Shown here: one piece after another, positions 25,051-40,697 of the stretch
Layout: the number at the start of each line of letters is the position of its first letter
Numbering within the stretch: position 1 is the stretch's first letter
Assembly (NCBI GenBank): GCA_037103525.1
Contig: JAZKLR010000710.1
Coordinates: forward strand, 1 to 64,000
Length of the DNA: 64,000 nt
Direction of reading: 5' to 3'
From: Ganaspis brasiliensis
Lineage: Eukaryota > Arthropoda > Insecta > Hymenoptera > Figitidae
Made by a program: the position numbers and the translations under genes
Notes under the pieces: model-generated
What the model saw: the letters and a program-made list of their open reading frames with translations, nothing else
Told to the model about the DNA's origin: nothing
Databases searched by the model: none

Positions 25051-26677
25051 CAACCGATTCTAATCAACCCTTTTTGAGATATTCCACCCCTTTTACATCT
25101 CTTCTTAAATTCACTAGCCCCAAGAATTTTTTAAATCCTTATTCTAGTAAAGATAATGATTGTAGTTCACCTTGAAGTGATGATCACTGATAAACAATTA
25201 CATTCAACCGTTTCTAATCAGACCCTTACTAAGATATTCCACCCATATTACTTTTATTTGAATTCAGAAGCCCCCAAGTTTTTTTAAACCCTGAGACTTG
25301 TATGGATCATATTTGTGGTAGACCTAGAAGCGATGATCATTGATGTCTAATTACATTTAAACGATGCTAATCAACCCTTATTAAGATATTCCACCCCTAT
25401 TATATTTTCTTGAATTGACTAGCCCCCAGATTTTTTTAAATCCTCAGTCTAGTAAAGATCATGATTGTAGTTTACCTAGAAGTGATGACCACTGATGACC
25501 AATTACATTCAACCGAAGCTAATCAACCCTTATTAGGATATTTCACCCCTATTACATTTTCTTGAATTGACCAGCCCCTAGATTTTTTTAAATCCTCAGT
25601 CTAGTAAAGATCATGATTGTAGTTCACCTGGAAGTGATGACCACTGATGACCATTTACATTCAACCGATGCTAATCAACCCTTATTAAGATATTCAAACC
25701 CTATTACATTTTTATGAATTGACTAGCCCCCAGATTTTTTTAAATCCTCAGTCTTGTATGGATCATATTTGTAGTTCACCTAGAAGTGATAATCACTGAT
25801 GACCAATTACATTTAAGCAATTCTAATCAACCCTTATTAAGATATTTCACCACTATTACATCTTCTTAAATTCACTAGCCCCAAGAATTTTTTAAATCCT
25901 TATTCTAGTAAAGATCATGATAGTAGTTCACCTTGAAATGATGATCACTGATGACCAATCACATTCAACCGTTTCTAATCAGACCCATAATAAGATATTA
26001 CTTTTATTTGAATTCACAAGCCCCCAAGTTTTTTTAAATCCTCAGACATGTATGGATCATATTTGTGGTACACCTAGAAGCGATGATCACTGATGTATAA
26101 TTACATTTAACCGATGCCAATTAACCCTTATTAAGATATTCCACCCCTATTATATTTTCTTGAATTGACTAGCCCCCAGATTTTTTTAAATCCTCAGTCT
26201 AGTAAAGATCATGATTATAGTTCACCTCGAAGTGATGACCACTGATGACCATTTACATTCAACCGAAGCTAATCAACCCTTATTAGGATATTTCACCCCT
26301 ATTACATTTTCTTGAATTGACCAGCCCCTAGATTTTTTTAAATCCTCAGTCTAGTAAAGATCATGATTGTAGTTCACCTGGAAGTGATGACCACTGATGA
26401 CCATTTACATTCAACCGAAGCTAATCAACCCTTATTAAGATATTCCACCCCTATTACATTTTCTTCAATTGACTAGACCCCAGATTTTTGTAATATTCAG
26501 ACTAATAAGGATCATGATTGTAGTTCACCTAGAAGCGATGACCACTGATGTCCAATTACATTTAACCGATGCTAATCAACTCTTATTAAGATATTCCACC
26601 CCTATTACATTTTCTTGAATTGACCAGCCCCTAGATTTATGTAAATCCTCAGTCTAGTAAAGATCATGATTGTAGTT
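25051..26677 (+). repeat. Patchwork stretch between the two second-domain blocks
   Basis: 25095-25545 resembles 23120-23560. The variant 'accgaagctaatcaaccctt' occurs with 'gatatttcacccc' at 25512 and 26262, a 750-bp step equal to five monomers minus the known short forms. 'agtgataatcactg' at about 25785 is shared with about 34842 (offset 9057). Nothing but satellite is seen. Confidence 0.7.
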
Positions 26678-29600
26678 CACCTAGAAGTGATGACCACTGA
26701 TGACCAATTACATTCAACCGATTCTAATCAACCCTTTTTGAGATATTCCACCACTATTACATTTTCTTGAATTGACTAGACACTAGATTTTTTTAATATT
26801 CATCTAATAAGGATCATGATTGTAGTTCACCTAGAAGCGATGACCACTGATGTCCAATTACATTAAACCGATGCTAATCAACCCTTTTTATGATATTCAA
26901 ACCCTATTACATTTTTATGAATTGACTAGCCCCCAGATTTTTTTAAATCCTCAGTCTTGTATGGATCATATTTGTAGTTCACCTAGAAGTGATGATCACT
27001 GATGACCAATTACATTCAACCGATTTTAGTCAAACCTTATTGAGATATTCCACCCATATAACATTTTTATGAATTGACTAGCCCCCAGATTTTTTTAAAT
27101 CCTCAGTCTTGTATGGATCATATTTGTAGTTCACCTAGAAGTGATGATCACTGATGACCAATTACATTCAACCGATTCTAGTCAAACCTTATTGAGATAT
27201 TCCACCCATATTACATTTTTATGAATTGACTAGCCCCCAGATTTTTTTAAATCCTCAGTCTTGTATGGATCATATTTGTAGTTCACCTAGAAGTGATGAT
27301 CACTGATGACCAATTACATTCAACCAATTCTAGTCAAACCTTATTGAGATATTCCACCCCTATTACATTTTTATGAATTGACTAGCCACCAGATTTTTTT
27401 AAATCCTCAGTCTTGTATGGATCATATTTGTAGTTCACCTAGAAGTGATGATCACTGATGACCAATTACATTTAACCAATTCTAATCAACCCTTATTAAG
27501 ATATTTCACCACTATTACATCTTCTTAAATTCACTAGCCCCAAGAATTTTTTAAATCCTTATTCTAGTAAAGATCATGATAGTAGTTCACCTTGAAGTGA
27601 TGATCACTGATGACCAATCACATTCAACCGTTTCTAATCAGACCCATAATAAGATATTACTTTTATTTGAATTCACAATCCCCCAAGTTTTTTTAAATCC
27701 TCAGACATGTATGGATCATATTTGTGGTACACATAGAAGCGATGACCACTGATGTCCAATTACATTTAACCGATGCCAATCAACCCTTATTAGGATATTC
27801 CACCCCTATTATATTTTCATGAATTGACCAGCCCCTAGATTTTTTTAAATCCTCAGTCTAGTAAAGATCATGATTGTAGTTCACCTGGAAGTGATGACCA
27901 CTGATGACCATTTACATTCAACTGAATCTAATCAACCCTTATTAAGATATTCCACCCCTATTACATTTTCTTGAATTGACTAGACCCCAGATTTTTTTAA
28001 TATTCAGACTAATAAGGATCATGATTGTAGTTCACCTAGAAGCGATGACCACTGATGTCCAATTACATTTAACCGATGCCAATCAACCCTTATTAGGATA
28101 TTCTACCCCTATTACATTTTCTTGAATTGACCAGCCCCTAGATTTTTTTAAATCCTCAGTCTAGTAAAGATCATGATTGTAGTTCACCTAGAAGCGATGA
28201 CTACTGATGTCCAATTACATTTAACCGATGCTAATCAACTCTTATTAAGATATTCCACCCCTATTACATTTTATTGAATTGACTAGACCCCAGATTTTTT
28301 TAATATTCAGACTATTAAGGATCATGATTGTAGTTCACCTAGAAGCGATGACCACTGATGTCCAATTACATTTAACCGATGCTAATCAACCCTTATTGTG
28401 ATATTGCACCACTTTTACATCTTCTTAAATTCACTAGCCCCAAGAATTTTTTAAATCCTTATTCTAGTAAAGATAATGATTGTAGTTCACCTTGAAGTGA
28501 TGATCACTGATGACCAATTACATTCAACCGTTTCTAATCAGACCCTTACTAAGATATTCCACCCATATTACTTTTATTTGAATTCACAAGCCCCCAAGTT
28601 TTTTTGAATCCTCAGACCTGTATGGATCATATTTGCGGTACACCTAGAAGCGATGATCACTGATGTCCAATTACATTTAACCGATGCTAATCAACCCTTA
28701 TTAAGATATTCCACCCCTATTATATTTTCTTGAATTGACTAGCGCCTAGATATTTTTAAATTCTCAGTCTAGTAATGATCATGATTGTAGTTCACCTCAG
28801 AAGTGATGACCACTGATGACTAATTACATTTAACCGATTCTAATCAACCCTTATTGAGATCTTCCACCCCTATTACATTTTCTTGAATTGACCAGCCTCA
28901 ACTTTTTTTTAAATCCTCAGTCTTGTATGGTTCATATTTGTAGTTGACCTAGAAGTGATTATCAGTGATGACCAATTAAATTTACCCGATGCTAATCAAC
29001 CCTTATTGAGATATTCCACACCTATTACATTTTTTTCAGTTCACTAGCCCTAAATTTTTTTTAAATCCTCAGTCTGGTATGGATCATATTTGTGGTACAC
29101 CTAGAAGCGTTGATCATTGATGTCCAATTACATTTAACCGATGCTAATCAACCCTTATTAAGATATTCCACCCCTATTATATTTTCTTGAATTGACTAGC
29201 CCCCAGATTTTTTTAAATCCTCAGTCTAGTAAAGATCATGATTGTAGTTCACCTAGAAGTGATGACCACTGTTGACCAATTACATTTAACCGATGCTTAT
29301 CAACCCTTATTGAGATATTCCACCCCTATTATATTTTCTTGAATTGACTAGCCCTTAGATTTTTTTAAATCCTCAGTCTAGTAAAGATCATGATTGTAGT
29401 TCACCTAGAAGTGATGACCACTGATGAGCAATTACAATTAGCCGATGCTAATCAACCCTTATTGAGATATTCCACACCTATTACATTTTCTTCAGTTCAC
29501 TAGCCCCTAATTTTTCTTAAATCCACAGTCTGCTATGGATCATATTTGTAGTTCACCAGAAGCAATGACCACTGATGTCCAATTACATTTACCCGATGCT

Positions 29601-32600
29601 AATCAACCCTTATTGAGATATTGCACCTCTTTTATATCTTCTTTAATTCACTAGCCCCAAGAATTTTTTAACTCCTTATTCTAGTAAAGATCATTATAGT
29701 AGTTCACCTAGAAGTGATGACCACTGATGACCAATTACATTCATCCGATTCTAATCAACCCTTTTTGAGATATTCCACCCCTGTTACATTTTCTTGAATT
29801 GACTAGACCCCAGATTTTTTTAATATTCAGACTAATAAGGATCATGATTGTAGTTCACCTAGAAGCGATGACCACTGATGTTCAATTCCATTTAACCGAT
29901 GGGAATCAACCCTTATTAAGATATTCCACCCCTATTACATTTTCTTGAATTGACCAGCCCCTAGATTTTTTTAAATCCTCAGTCTAGTAAAGATCAAGAT
30001 TGTAGTTCACCTGGAAGTAATGACCACTGATGACCAATTACATTCAATCGATGCTAATCAACCCTTATTAAGATATTCCACCCCTATTACATTTTATTGA
30101 ATTGACTAGACCCCAGATTTTTTTAATTTTCAGACTAATAAGGATCATGATTGTAGTTCACCTAGAAGCGATGACCACTGATGTCCAATTACATTTACCC
30201 GATGCTAATTAACCCTTATTGAGATATTCCACACCTATTACATTTTCTTCAGTTCACTAGCCTTAAATTTTTTTTAAATATTTAGTCTAGTAAAGATCAT
30301 GATTGTAGTTCACCTAGAAGTGATGACCACTGATGACCAATTACATTTAACCGATTCTAATCAACCCTTATTGAGATCTTCCACCCCTATTACATTTTCT
30401 TGAATTGACCAGCCCCTAGATTTTTTTAAATTCTCAGTCTAGTAAAGATCATGATTGTAGTTCACCTATAAGTAATGACCACTGATGAGCAATTACATTT
30501 AACCGATTCTAATCAACCCTTATTGAGATCTTCCACCCCTATTACATTTTCATGATTTGACTAGTCCCTAGATTTTTTTAAATCCTCAGTCGAGTAAAGA
30601 TCATAATTGTAGTTCACCTAGAAGCGATGACCACTGATGTCCAATTACATTTAACCGATGCTAATCAACCCTTATTAAGATATTCTACCCCTATTATATT
30701 TTCTTGAATTGACCAGCGCCTAGATATTTTTAAATTCTTAGTCTAGTAAAGATCATGATTGTAGTTCACCTAGAAGTGATGACCACTGATGACCAATTAC
30801 ATTTAACCGATTCTAATCAACCCTTATTGAGATCTTCCACCCCTATTACATTTTCTTGAATTGACCAGCCCCTAGATTTTTTTAAAATCTCAGTCTAGTA
30901 AAGATCATGATTGTAGTTCACCTAGAAGTGATGACCACTGATGTGCAATTACATTTAACCGATTCTAATCAACCCTTATTGAGATCTTCCACCCCTATTA
31001 CATTTTCTTGAGTTCACTAGCCTCAACTTTTTTTTAAATTCTCAGTCTTGTATGGATCATATTTGTAGTTGACCTAGAAGTGATGATCAGTGATGACCAA
31101 TTAAATTAACCCGATGCTAATCAACCCTTCTTGAGATATTCCACACCTATTACATTTTTTTCAGTTCACTACCCCTAAATTTTTTTTAAATCCTCAGTCT
31201 GGTATGGATCATATTTGTAGTTCACCTAGAAGTTATGATCACTGACGACCAATTACATTTAACCAATTCTAATCAACCCTTATTAAGATATTCCACCCAT
31301 ATTATTTTTATTTGAATTCACAAGCCCCCAAGTTTTTTTAAATCCTCAGACTTGTATGGATCATATTTGTGGTACACCTAGAAGCGTTGATCATTGATGT
31401 CCAATTACATTTAACCGATGCTAATCAACCCTTATTAAGATATTCCAGCCCTATTATATTTTCTTGAATTGACTAGCCCCCAGATTTTTTTAAATCCTCA
31501 GTCTAGTAAAGATCATGATTGTAGTTCACCTAGAAGTGATGACCACTGATGACCAATTACATTCAACCGATTCTAATCAACCCTTTTTGAGATATTCCAC
31601 CACTATTACATTTACTTGAATTGACTAGCCCTTAGATTTTTTTAATATTTAGACTAATAAGGATCATGATTGTAGTTCACCTAGAAGTGATGATCACTGA
31701 TGACTAATTACATTTACCCGATGCTAATCAACCCTTATTGAGATATTGCACCCCTTTTACATTTTCTTGAATTGGCTAGCCCCTAGATTTTTTTAAATAT
31801 TCAGTCTCATAAGAATCATGATTGTCGTTTACTTTGAGGCGATGACCACTAATGTCTAATTACATTTAACCGATGCTAATCAACTTTTATTAAGATATTT
31901 CACCACTATTACATCTTCTTAAATTCACTAGCCCCAAGAATTTTTTAAATCCTTATTCTAGTAAAGATCATGATAGTAGTTCACCTTGAAGTGATGATCA
32001 CTGATGACCAATCACATTCAACCGTTTCTAATTAGACCCATAATAAGATATTACTTTTATTTGAATTCACAAGCCCCCAAGTTTTTTTAAATTCTCAGAC
32101 ATGTATGGATCATATTTGTGGTACACCTAGAAGCGATGACCACTGATGTCCAATTACATTTAACCGATGCCAATCAACCCTTATTAGGATATTCCACCTC
32201 TATTACATTTTCTTGAATTGACTAGCCCCCAGATTTTTTTAAATCCTTAGTCTAGTAAAGATCATGATTGTAGTTCACCTGGAAGTGATGACCACTGATG
32301 ACCAATTACATTCAACAGATGCTAATCAACCATTATTAGGATATTCCACCCCTATTACATTTTCTTGAATTGACTAGACCCCAGATTTTTTTAATATTCA
32401 GACTAATAAGGATCATGATTGTAGTTCACCTAGAAGCAATGACCACTGATGTCCAATTACATTTAACCGATTCTAATCAACCCTTATTGAGATATTCCAC
32501 ACCTATTACATTTTCTTCAGTTCACTAGCCCCAAATTTTTTTTAAATCCACAGTCTAGTATATATCATATTTGTAGTTCACCTAGAGGCAATGACCACTG

Positions 32601-34350
32601 ATGTCCAATTACATTTACCCGATGCTAATCAACCCTTATTGAGATATTGCACCCCTTTTACATCTTCCTAAATTCACTAGCCCCAAGAATTTTTTAAATC
32701 CTTATTCTAGTAAAGATAATGATTGTAGTTCACCTTGAAGTGATGATCACTAATTATCAATTACATTCAACCGTTTCTAATCAGACCCTTACTAAGATAT
32801 TCCACCCATATTACTTTTATTTGAATTCACAGCCCCCAAGTTTTTTTAAATCCTCAGACCTGTATGGATCATATTTGCGGTACACCTAGAAGCGATAATC
32901 ACTGATGTCCAATTACATTTAACCGATGCTAATCAACCCTTATTAAAATATTTCACTCCTATTCTATTTTCTTGAATTGACTAGCCCCCAGATTTTTTTA
33001 AATCCTCAGTCTAGTAAAGATCATGATTGTAGTTTACCTAGAAGTGATGACCACTAATGACCAATTACATTCAACCGATTCTAATCAACCCTTTTTGAGA
33101 TATTCCACCACTATTACATTTTCTTGAATTGACTAGACACTAGATTTTTTTAATATTCATCTAATAAGGATCATGATTGTAGTTCACCTAGAAGCGATGA
33201 CCACTGATGTCCAATTACATTAAACCGATGCTAATCAACCCTTATTAAGATATTCCACCCCTATGACATTTTTATGAATTGACTAGCCCCCAGATTTTTT
33301 TAAATCCTCAGTCTTGTATGGATCATATTTGTAGTTCACCTAGAAGTGATGATCACTGATGACCAATTACATTCAACCGATTCTAGTCAAACCTTATTGA
33401 GATATTCCACCCATATTACATTTTTATGAATTGACTAGCCCCCAGATTTTTTTAAATCCTCAGTCTTGTATGGATCATATTTGTAGTTCACCTAGAAGTG
33501 ATGATCACTGATGACCAATCACATTCAACCGTTTCTAATCAGACCCATAATAAGATATTACTTTTATAAGAATTCACAAGCCCCCAAGTTTTTTTAAATC
33601 CTCAGACATGTATGGATCATATTTGTGGTACACTTAGAAGCGATGATCACTGATATCCAATTACATTTAACCGATGCTAATCAACCCTTATTAAGATATT
33701 TCACCCCTATTATATTTTCTTGAATTGACTAGCCCCCAGATTTTTTTAAATCCTCAGTCTAGTAAAGATCATGATTATAGTTCACCTCGAAGTAATGACC
33801 ACTGATGACCAATTTCATTCATCCGATACTAATCAACACTTTTTGAGATATTCCACCCCTATGACATTTTTATGAATTGACTAGCCTCCAGATTTTTTTA
33901 AATCCTCAGTCTTGTATGGATCATATTTGTAGTTCACCTAGAAGTGATGATCACTGATGACCAATTACATTCAACCGATTCTAGTCAAACCTTATTGAGA
34001 TATTCCACCCCTTTGACATTTTTATGAATTGACTAGCCCCCAGATTTTTTTAAATCCTCAGTCTTGTATGGATCATATTTGTAGTTCACCTAAAAGTGAT
34101 GATCACTGATGACCAATCACATTCAACCGTTTCTAATCAGACCCATAATAAGATATTACTTTTATTTGAATTCACAAGCCCCCAAGTTTTTTTAAATCCT
34201 CAGACATGTATGGATCATATTTGTGGTACACTTAGAAGCGATGATCACTGATGTCCAATTACATTTAACCGATGCTAATCAGCCCTTATTAAGATATTCC
34301 ACCCCTATTATATTTTCTTGAATTGACTAGCCCCCAGATTTTTTTAAATC
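26678..34350 (+). repeat. Second-domain block, second copy (7.67 kb)
   Basis: It is colinear with 15790-22550. The offset is 10888 from 26678 to 28403, 10736 from about 28436 (one monomer fewer), 10737 after a one-base insertion in 'cacctcagaag' near 28798, 10889 from about 30550 (one more), 11649 from about 31610 (five more), and 11801 from about 33410 (one more). Every large step is a multiple of 152. The net gain is six monomers. Confidence 0.88.
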
Positions 34351-36065
34351 CTCAGTCTAGTAAAGATCATGATTGTAGTTTACCTAGAAGTGATGACCAC
34401 TGATGACCAATTACATTCAACCGATTCTAATCAACCCTTTTTGAGATATTCCACCACTATTACATTTTCTTGAATTGACTAGACACTAGATTTTTTTAAT
34501 ATTCATCTAATAAGGATCATGATTGTAGTTCACCTAGAAGCGATGACCACTGATGTCCAATTACATTAAACCGATGCTAATCAACCCTTATTAAGATATT
34601 CAAACCCTATTACATTTTTATGAATTGACTAGCCCCCAGATTTTTTTAAATCCTCAGTCTTGTATGGATCATATTTGTAGTTCACCTAGAAGTGATGATC
34701 ACTGATGACCAATTACATTCAACCGATTCTAGTCAAACCTTATTGAGATATTCCACCCCTATGACATTTTTATGAATTGACTAGCCCCCAGATTTTTTTA
34801 AATCCTCAGTCTTGTATGGATCATATTTGTAGTTCACCTAGAAGTGATAATCACTGATGACCAATTACATTTAACCAATTCTAATCAACCCTTATTAAGA
34901 TATTTCACCACTATTACATCTTCTTAAATTCACTAGCCCCAAGAATTTTTTAAATTCTTATTCTAGTAAAGATCATGATAGTAGTTCACCTTGAAGTGAT
35001 GATCACTGATGACCAATCACATTCAACCGTTTCTAATCAGACCCATAATAAGATATTACTTTTATTTAAATTCACAATCCCCTAAGTTTTTTTAAATCCT
35101 CAGACATGTATGGATCATATTTGTGGTACACATAGAAGCGATAACCACTGATGTCCAATTACATTTAACCGATGCCAATCAACCCTTATTAGGATATTCC
35201 ACCCCTATTACATTTTCTTGAATTGACCAGCCCCTAGATCTTTTTAAATCCTCAGTCTAGTAAAGATCATGATTGTAGTTCACCTGGAAGTGATGACCAC
35301 TGATGACCATTTACATTCAACTGAATCTAATCAACCCTTATTAAGATATTCCACACCTATTACATTTTCTTGAATTGACTAGACCCCAGATTTTTTTAAT
35401 ATTCAGACTAATAAGGATCATGATTGTAGTTCACCTAGAAGCGATGACCACTGATGTCCAATTACATTTAACCGATGCTAATCAACTCTTATTAAGATAT
35501 TCCACCCCTATTACATTTTCTTGAATTGACCAGCCCCTAGATTTTTTTAAATCCTCAGTCTAGTAAAGCTCATGATTGTAGTTCACCTGGAAGTGATGAC
35601 CACTGATGACCAATTACATTCAACAGATGCTAATCAACCATTATTAGGATATTCCACCCCTATTACATTTTCTTGAATTGACTATACCCCAGATTTTTTT
35701 AATATTCAGACTAATAAGGATCATGATTGTAGTTCACCTAGAAGCAATGACCACTGATGTCCAATTACATTTAACCGATTCTAATCAACCCTTATTGAGA
35801 TATTCCACACCTATTACATTTCCTTCAGTTCACTAGCCCCAAATTTTTTTTAAATCCACAGGCTGGTATGGATCATATTTTTAGTTCACCTGGAGGCAAT
35901 GACCACTGATGTCCATTTACATTTACCCGATGCTAATCAACCCTTATTGAGATATTGCACCCCTTTTACATCTTCTTAAATTCACTAGCAACAAGAATTG
36001 TTTAAATCCTTATTCTAGTAAAGATAATGATTGTAGTTCACCTTAAAGTAATGATCACTGATGAA
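34351..36065 (+). repeat. Mixed A, C, I, E, F stretch
   Basis: 34351-34828 repeats 23468-23945. About 34.9-35.4 kb resembles 16.5-17.1 kb, including the 'ttcacaatcccc' deletion monomer. 35.4-35.9 kb holds I and E monomers. A C-type at about 35985 carries 'cactagcaacaagaattg', a variant shared only with about 50101. Confidence 0.7.
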
Positions 36066-36809
36066 CAATTACATTCAACCGTTTCTAATCAGACCCTTAC
36101 TAAGATATTCCACCCATATTACTTTTATTTGAATTCAGCAGCCCCCAAGTTTTTTTAAATCCTGAGACTCGTATGGATCATATTTGTGGTAGACCTAGAA
36201 GCGATGATCATTGATGTCTAATTACATTTAAACGATGCTAATCAACTTTTATTAAGATATTCCACCCCTATTATATTTTCTTGAATTGACTAGCCCCCAG
36301 ATTTTTTTAAATCCTCAGTCTAGTAAAGATCATGATTGTAGTTTACCTAGAAGTGATGACCACTGATGACCAATTACATTCAACCGATTCTAATCAACTC
36401 TTTTTGAGATATTCCACCACTATTACATTTTCTTGAATTGACTAGACACCAGATTTTTTTAAATCCTCAGTCTTGTATGGATCATGATTGTAGTTCACCT
36501 AGAAGCGATGACCACTGATGTCCAATTACATTAAACCGATGCTAATCAACCCTTATTAAGATATTTAAACCCTATTATATTTTTATGAATTGACTAGCCC
36601 CCAGATTTTTTTAAATCCTCAGTCTTGTATGGATCATATTTGTAGTTAACCTAGAAGTGATGATCACTGATGACCAATTACATTCAACCGATTCTAGTCA
36701 AACCTTATTGAGATATTCCACCCATATTACATTTTTATGAATTGACTAGCCCCCAGATTTTTTTAAATCCTCAGTCTTGTATGGATCATATTTGTAGTTC
36801 ACCTAGAAG
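36066..36809 (+). repeat. 744-bp segment also present 16.5 kb downstream
   Basis: It matches 52616-53359 at offset 16550. Shared private variants are 'gaattcagcag' (36131/52681), 'cctgagactcgtatgg', 'gatatttaaaccc' (about 36559/53109) and 'gtagttaacctag'. It is the last A-rich stretch before a gap in A-type monomers of about 15 kb. Confidence 0.85.
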
Positions 36810-39800
36810 CGATGACCACTGATGTCCAATTACATTTAACCGATTCTAATCAACCCTTATTGAGATCTTCCACCCCTATTACATTTTCATGATTTGACTA
36901 GCCCCCAGATTTTTTTAAATCCTTAGTCGAGTAAGGATCATAATTGTAGTTCACCTAGAAGTGATAACCACTGATGTCCAATTACATTTACCCGATGCTA
37001 ATCAACCCTTATTGTGATATTGCACCCCTTTTACATCTTCTTAAATTCACTAGCCCCAAGAATTTTTTAAATCCTTATTCTAGTAAAGATAATGATTGTA
37101 GTTCACCTTGAAGTGATGATCACTGATGACCAATTACATTCAACCGTTTCTAATCAGACCCTTACTAAGATATTCCACCCATATTACTTTTATTTGAATT
37201 CACAAGCCCCCAAGTTTTTTTGAATCCTCAGACCTGTATGGATCATATTTGCGGTACACCTAGAAGCGATGATCACTGATGTCGAATTACATTTAACCGA
37301 TGCTAATCAACCCTTATTAAGATATTCCACCCCTATTATATTTTCTTGAATTGACTAGCGCCTAGATATTTTTAAATTCTCAGTCTAGTAATGATCATGA
37401 TTGTAGTTCACCTAGAAGTGATGACTACTGATGAGCAATTACAATTAGCCGATGCTAATCAACCCTTATTGAGATATTTCACACCTATTACATTTTCTTC
37501 AGTTCACTAGCCCCTAATTTTTCTTAAATCCACAGTCTGCTATGGATCATATTTGTGGTACACCTAGAAGCGTTGATCATTGATGTCCAATTACATTTAA
37601 CCGATGCTAATCAACCCTTATTGAGATATTCCACACCTATTACATTTTTTTCAGTTCACTAGCCCTTAATTTTTTTTAAATCCTCAGTCTGGTATGGATC
37701 ATATTTGTGGTACACCTAGAAGCGTTGATCATTGATGTCCAATTACATTTAACCGATGCTAATCAACCCTTATTAAGATATTCCACCCCTATTATATTTT
37801 CTTGAATTGACTAGCCCCCAGATTTTTTTAAATCCTCAGTCTAGTAAAGATCATGATTGTAGTTCACCTAGAAGTGATGACCACTGATGACCAATTACAT
37901 TTAACCGATGCTTATCAACCCTTATTGAGATATTGCACCTCTTTTACATCTTCTTAAATTCACTAGCCCCAAGAATTTTTTAACTCCTTATTCTAGTAAA
38001 GATCATTATAGTAGTTCACCTAGAAGTGATGACCACTGATGACCAATTACATTCATCCGATTCTAATCAACCCTTTTTGAGATATTCCACCCCTGTTACA
38101 TTTTCTTGAATTGACTAGACCCCAGATTTTTTTAATATTCAGACTAATAAGGATCATGATTGTAGTTCACCTAGAAGCGATGACCACTGATGTTCAATTA
38201 CATTTAACCGATGGTAATCAACCCTTATTAAGATATTCCACACCTATTACATTTTCTTGAATTGACCAGCCCCTAGATTTTTTTAAATCCTCAGTCTAGT
38301 AAAGATCAAGATTGTAGTTCACCTGGAAGTAATGACCACTGATGACCAATTACATTCAATCAATGCTAATCAACCCTTATTAAGATATTCCACCCCTATT
38401 ACATTTTATTGAATTGACTAGACCCCAGATTTTTTTAATATTCAGACTAATAAGGATCATGATTGTAGTTCACCTAGAAGCGATGACCACTGATGTCCAA
38501 TTACATTTAACCGATGCTAATCAACTCTTATTAAGATATTCCTCCCCTATTTCATTTTATTGAATTGACAAGACCACAGATTTTTTTAATATTCAGACTA
38601 TTAAGGATCATGATTGTAGTTCACCTAGAAGCGATGACCACTGATGTCCAATTACATTTAACCGATGCAAATCAACCCTTATTGAGATATTCCACACCTA
38701 TTACATTTTCTTCAGTTCACTAGCCTTAAATTTTTTTTAAATATTCAGTCTAGTAAAGATCATGATTGTAGTTCACCTAGAAGTGATGACCACTGATGAC
38801 CAATTACATTTAACCGATTCTAATCAACCCTTATTGAGATCTTCCACCCCTATTACATTTTCATGATTTGACTAGCCCCCAGATTTTTTTAAATCCTTAG
38901 TCGAGTAAGGATCATAATTGTAGTTCACCTAGAAGTGATAACCACTGATGTCCAATTACATTTACCCGATGCTAATCAACCCTTATTGTGATATTGCACC
39001 CCTTTTACATCTTCTTAAATTCACTAGCCCCAAGAATTTTTTAAATCCTTATTCTAGTAAAGATAATGATTGTAGTTCACCTTGAAGTGATGATCACTGA
39101 TGACCAATTACATTCAACCGTTTCTAATCAGACCCTTACTAAGATATTCCACCAATATTACTTTTATTTGAATTCACAAGCCCCCAAGTTTTTTTGAATC
39201 CTCAGACCTGTATGGATCATATTTGCGGTACACCTAGAAGCGATGATCACTGATGTCCAATTACATTTAACCGATGCTAATCAACCCTTATTAAGATATT
39301 CCACCCCTATTATATTTTCTTGAATTGACTAGCGCCTAGATATTTTTAAATTCTCCGTCTAGTAATGATCATGATTGTAGTTCACCTAGAAGTGATGACC
39401 ACTGATGACCAATTACATTTAACCGATTCTAATCAACCCTTATTGAGATCTTCCACCCCTATTACATTTTCTTGAATTGACCAGCCTCAACTTTTTTTTA
39501 AATCCTCAGTCTTGTATGGTTCATATTTGTAGTTGACCTAGAAGTGATTATCAGTGATGACCAATTAAATTTACCCGAAGCTAATCAACCCTTATTGAGA
39601 TATTCCACACCTATTACATTTTTTTCAGTTCACTAGCCCTAAATTTTTTTTAAATCCTCAGTCTGGTATGGATCATATTTGTGGTACACCTAGAAGCGTT
39701 GATCATTGATGTCCAATTACATTTAACCGATGCTAATCAACCCTTATTAAGATATTCCACCCCTATTATATTTTCTTGAATTGACTAGCCCCCAGATTTT

Positions 39801-40697
39801 TTTAAATCCTCAGTCTAGTAAAGATCATGATTGTAGTTCACCTAGAAGTGATGACCACTGATGACCAATTACATTTAACCGATGCTTATCAACCCTTATT
39901 GAGATATTCCACCCCTATTATATTTTCTTGAATTGACTAGCCCTTAGATTTTTTTAAATCCTCAGTCTAGTAAAGATCATGATTGTAGTTCACCTAGAAC
40001 TGATGACCACTGATGAGCAATTACAATTAGCCGATGCTAATCAACCCTTATTGAGATATTCCACACCTATTACATTTTCTTCAGTTCACTGGCCCCTAAT
40101 TTTTCTTAAATCCACAGTCTGCTATGGATCATATTTGTAGTTCACCAGAAGCAATGACCACTGATGTCCAATTACATTTACCCGATGCTAATCAACCCTT
40201 ATTGAGATATTGCACCTCTTTAACATCTTCTTAAATTCACTAGCCCCAAGAATTTTTTAACTCCTTATTCTAGTAAAGATCATTATAGTAGTTCACCTAG
40301 AAGTGATGACCACTGATGACCAATTACATTTAACCGATTCTAATCAACCCTTATTGAGATCTTCCACCCCTATTACATTTTCATGATTTGACTAGCCCCC
40401 AGATTTTTTTAAATCCTTAGTCGAGTAAAGATCATAATTGTAGTTCACCTAGAAGTGATAACCACTGATGTCCAATTACATTTACCCGATGCTAATCAAC
40501 CCTTATTAAGATATTCCACCCCTATTATATTTTCTTGAATTGACTAGCGCCTAGATATTTTTAAATTCTCAGTCTAGTAAAGATCATGATTGTAGTTCAC
40601 CTAGAAGTGATGACCACTGATGACCAATTACATTTAACCGATTCTAATCAACCCTTATTGAGATCTTCCACCCCTATTACATTTTCTTGAATTGACC
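36810..40697 (+). repeat. G/H/F-rich domain, first part
   Basis: From here the dialect changes: 'tcatgatttgac' with 'ttagtcgagtaagg', G, H and F types dominate. 36.83-37.42 kb repeats at 38.80-39.40 kb (offset 1974; 'tcatgatttg' at 36887 and 38861). 38981-40324 matches 28391-29735 (offset about 10590), so the second-domain G-H-F run is carried into this domain too. Confidence 0.78.

Noticed and set aside
28780..28810. Possible frameshift-like gene lesion at 'cacctcagaag'
   Set aside because: It is a one-base length difference in a non-coding monomer, useful only as a marker of this copy.
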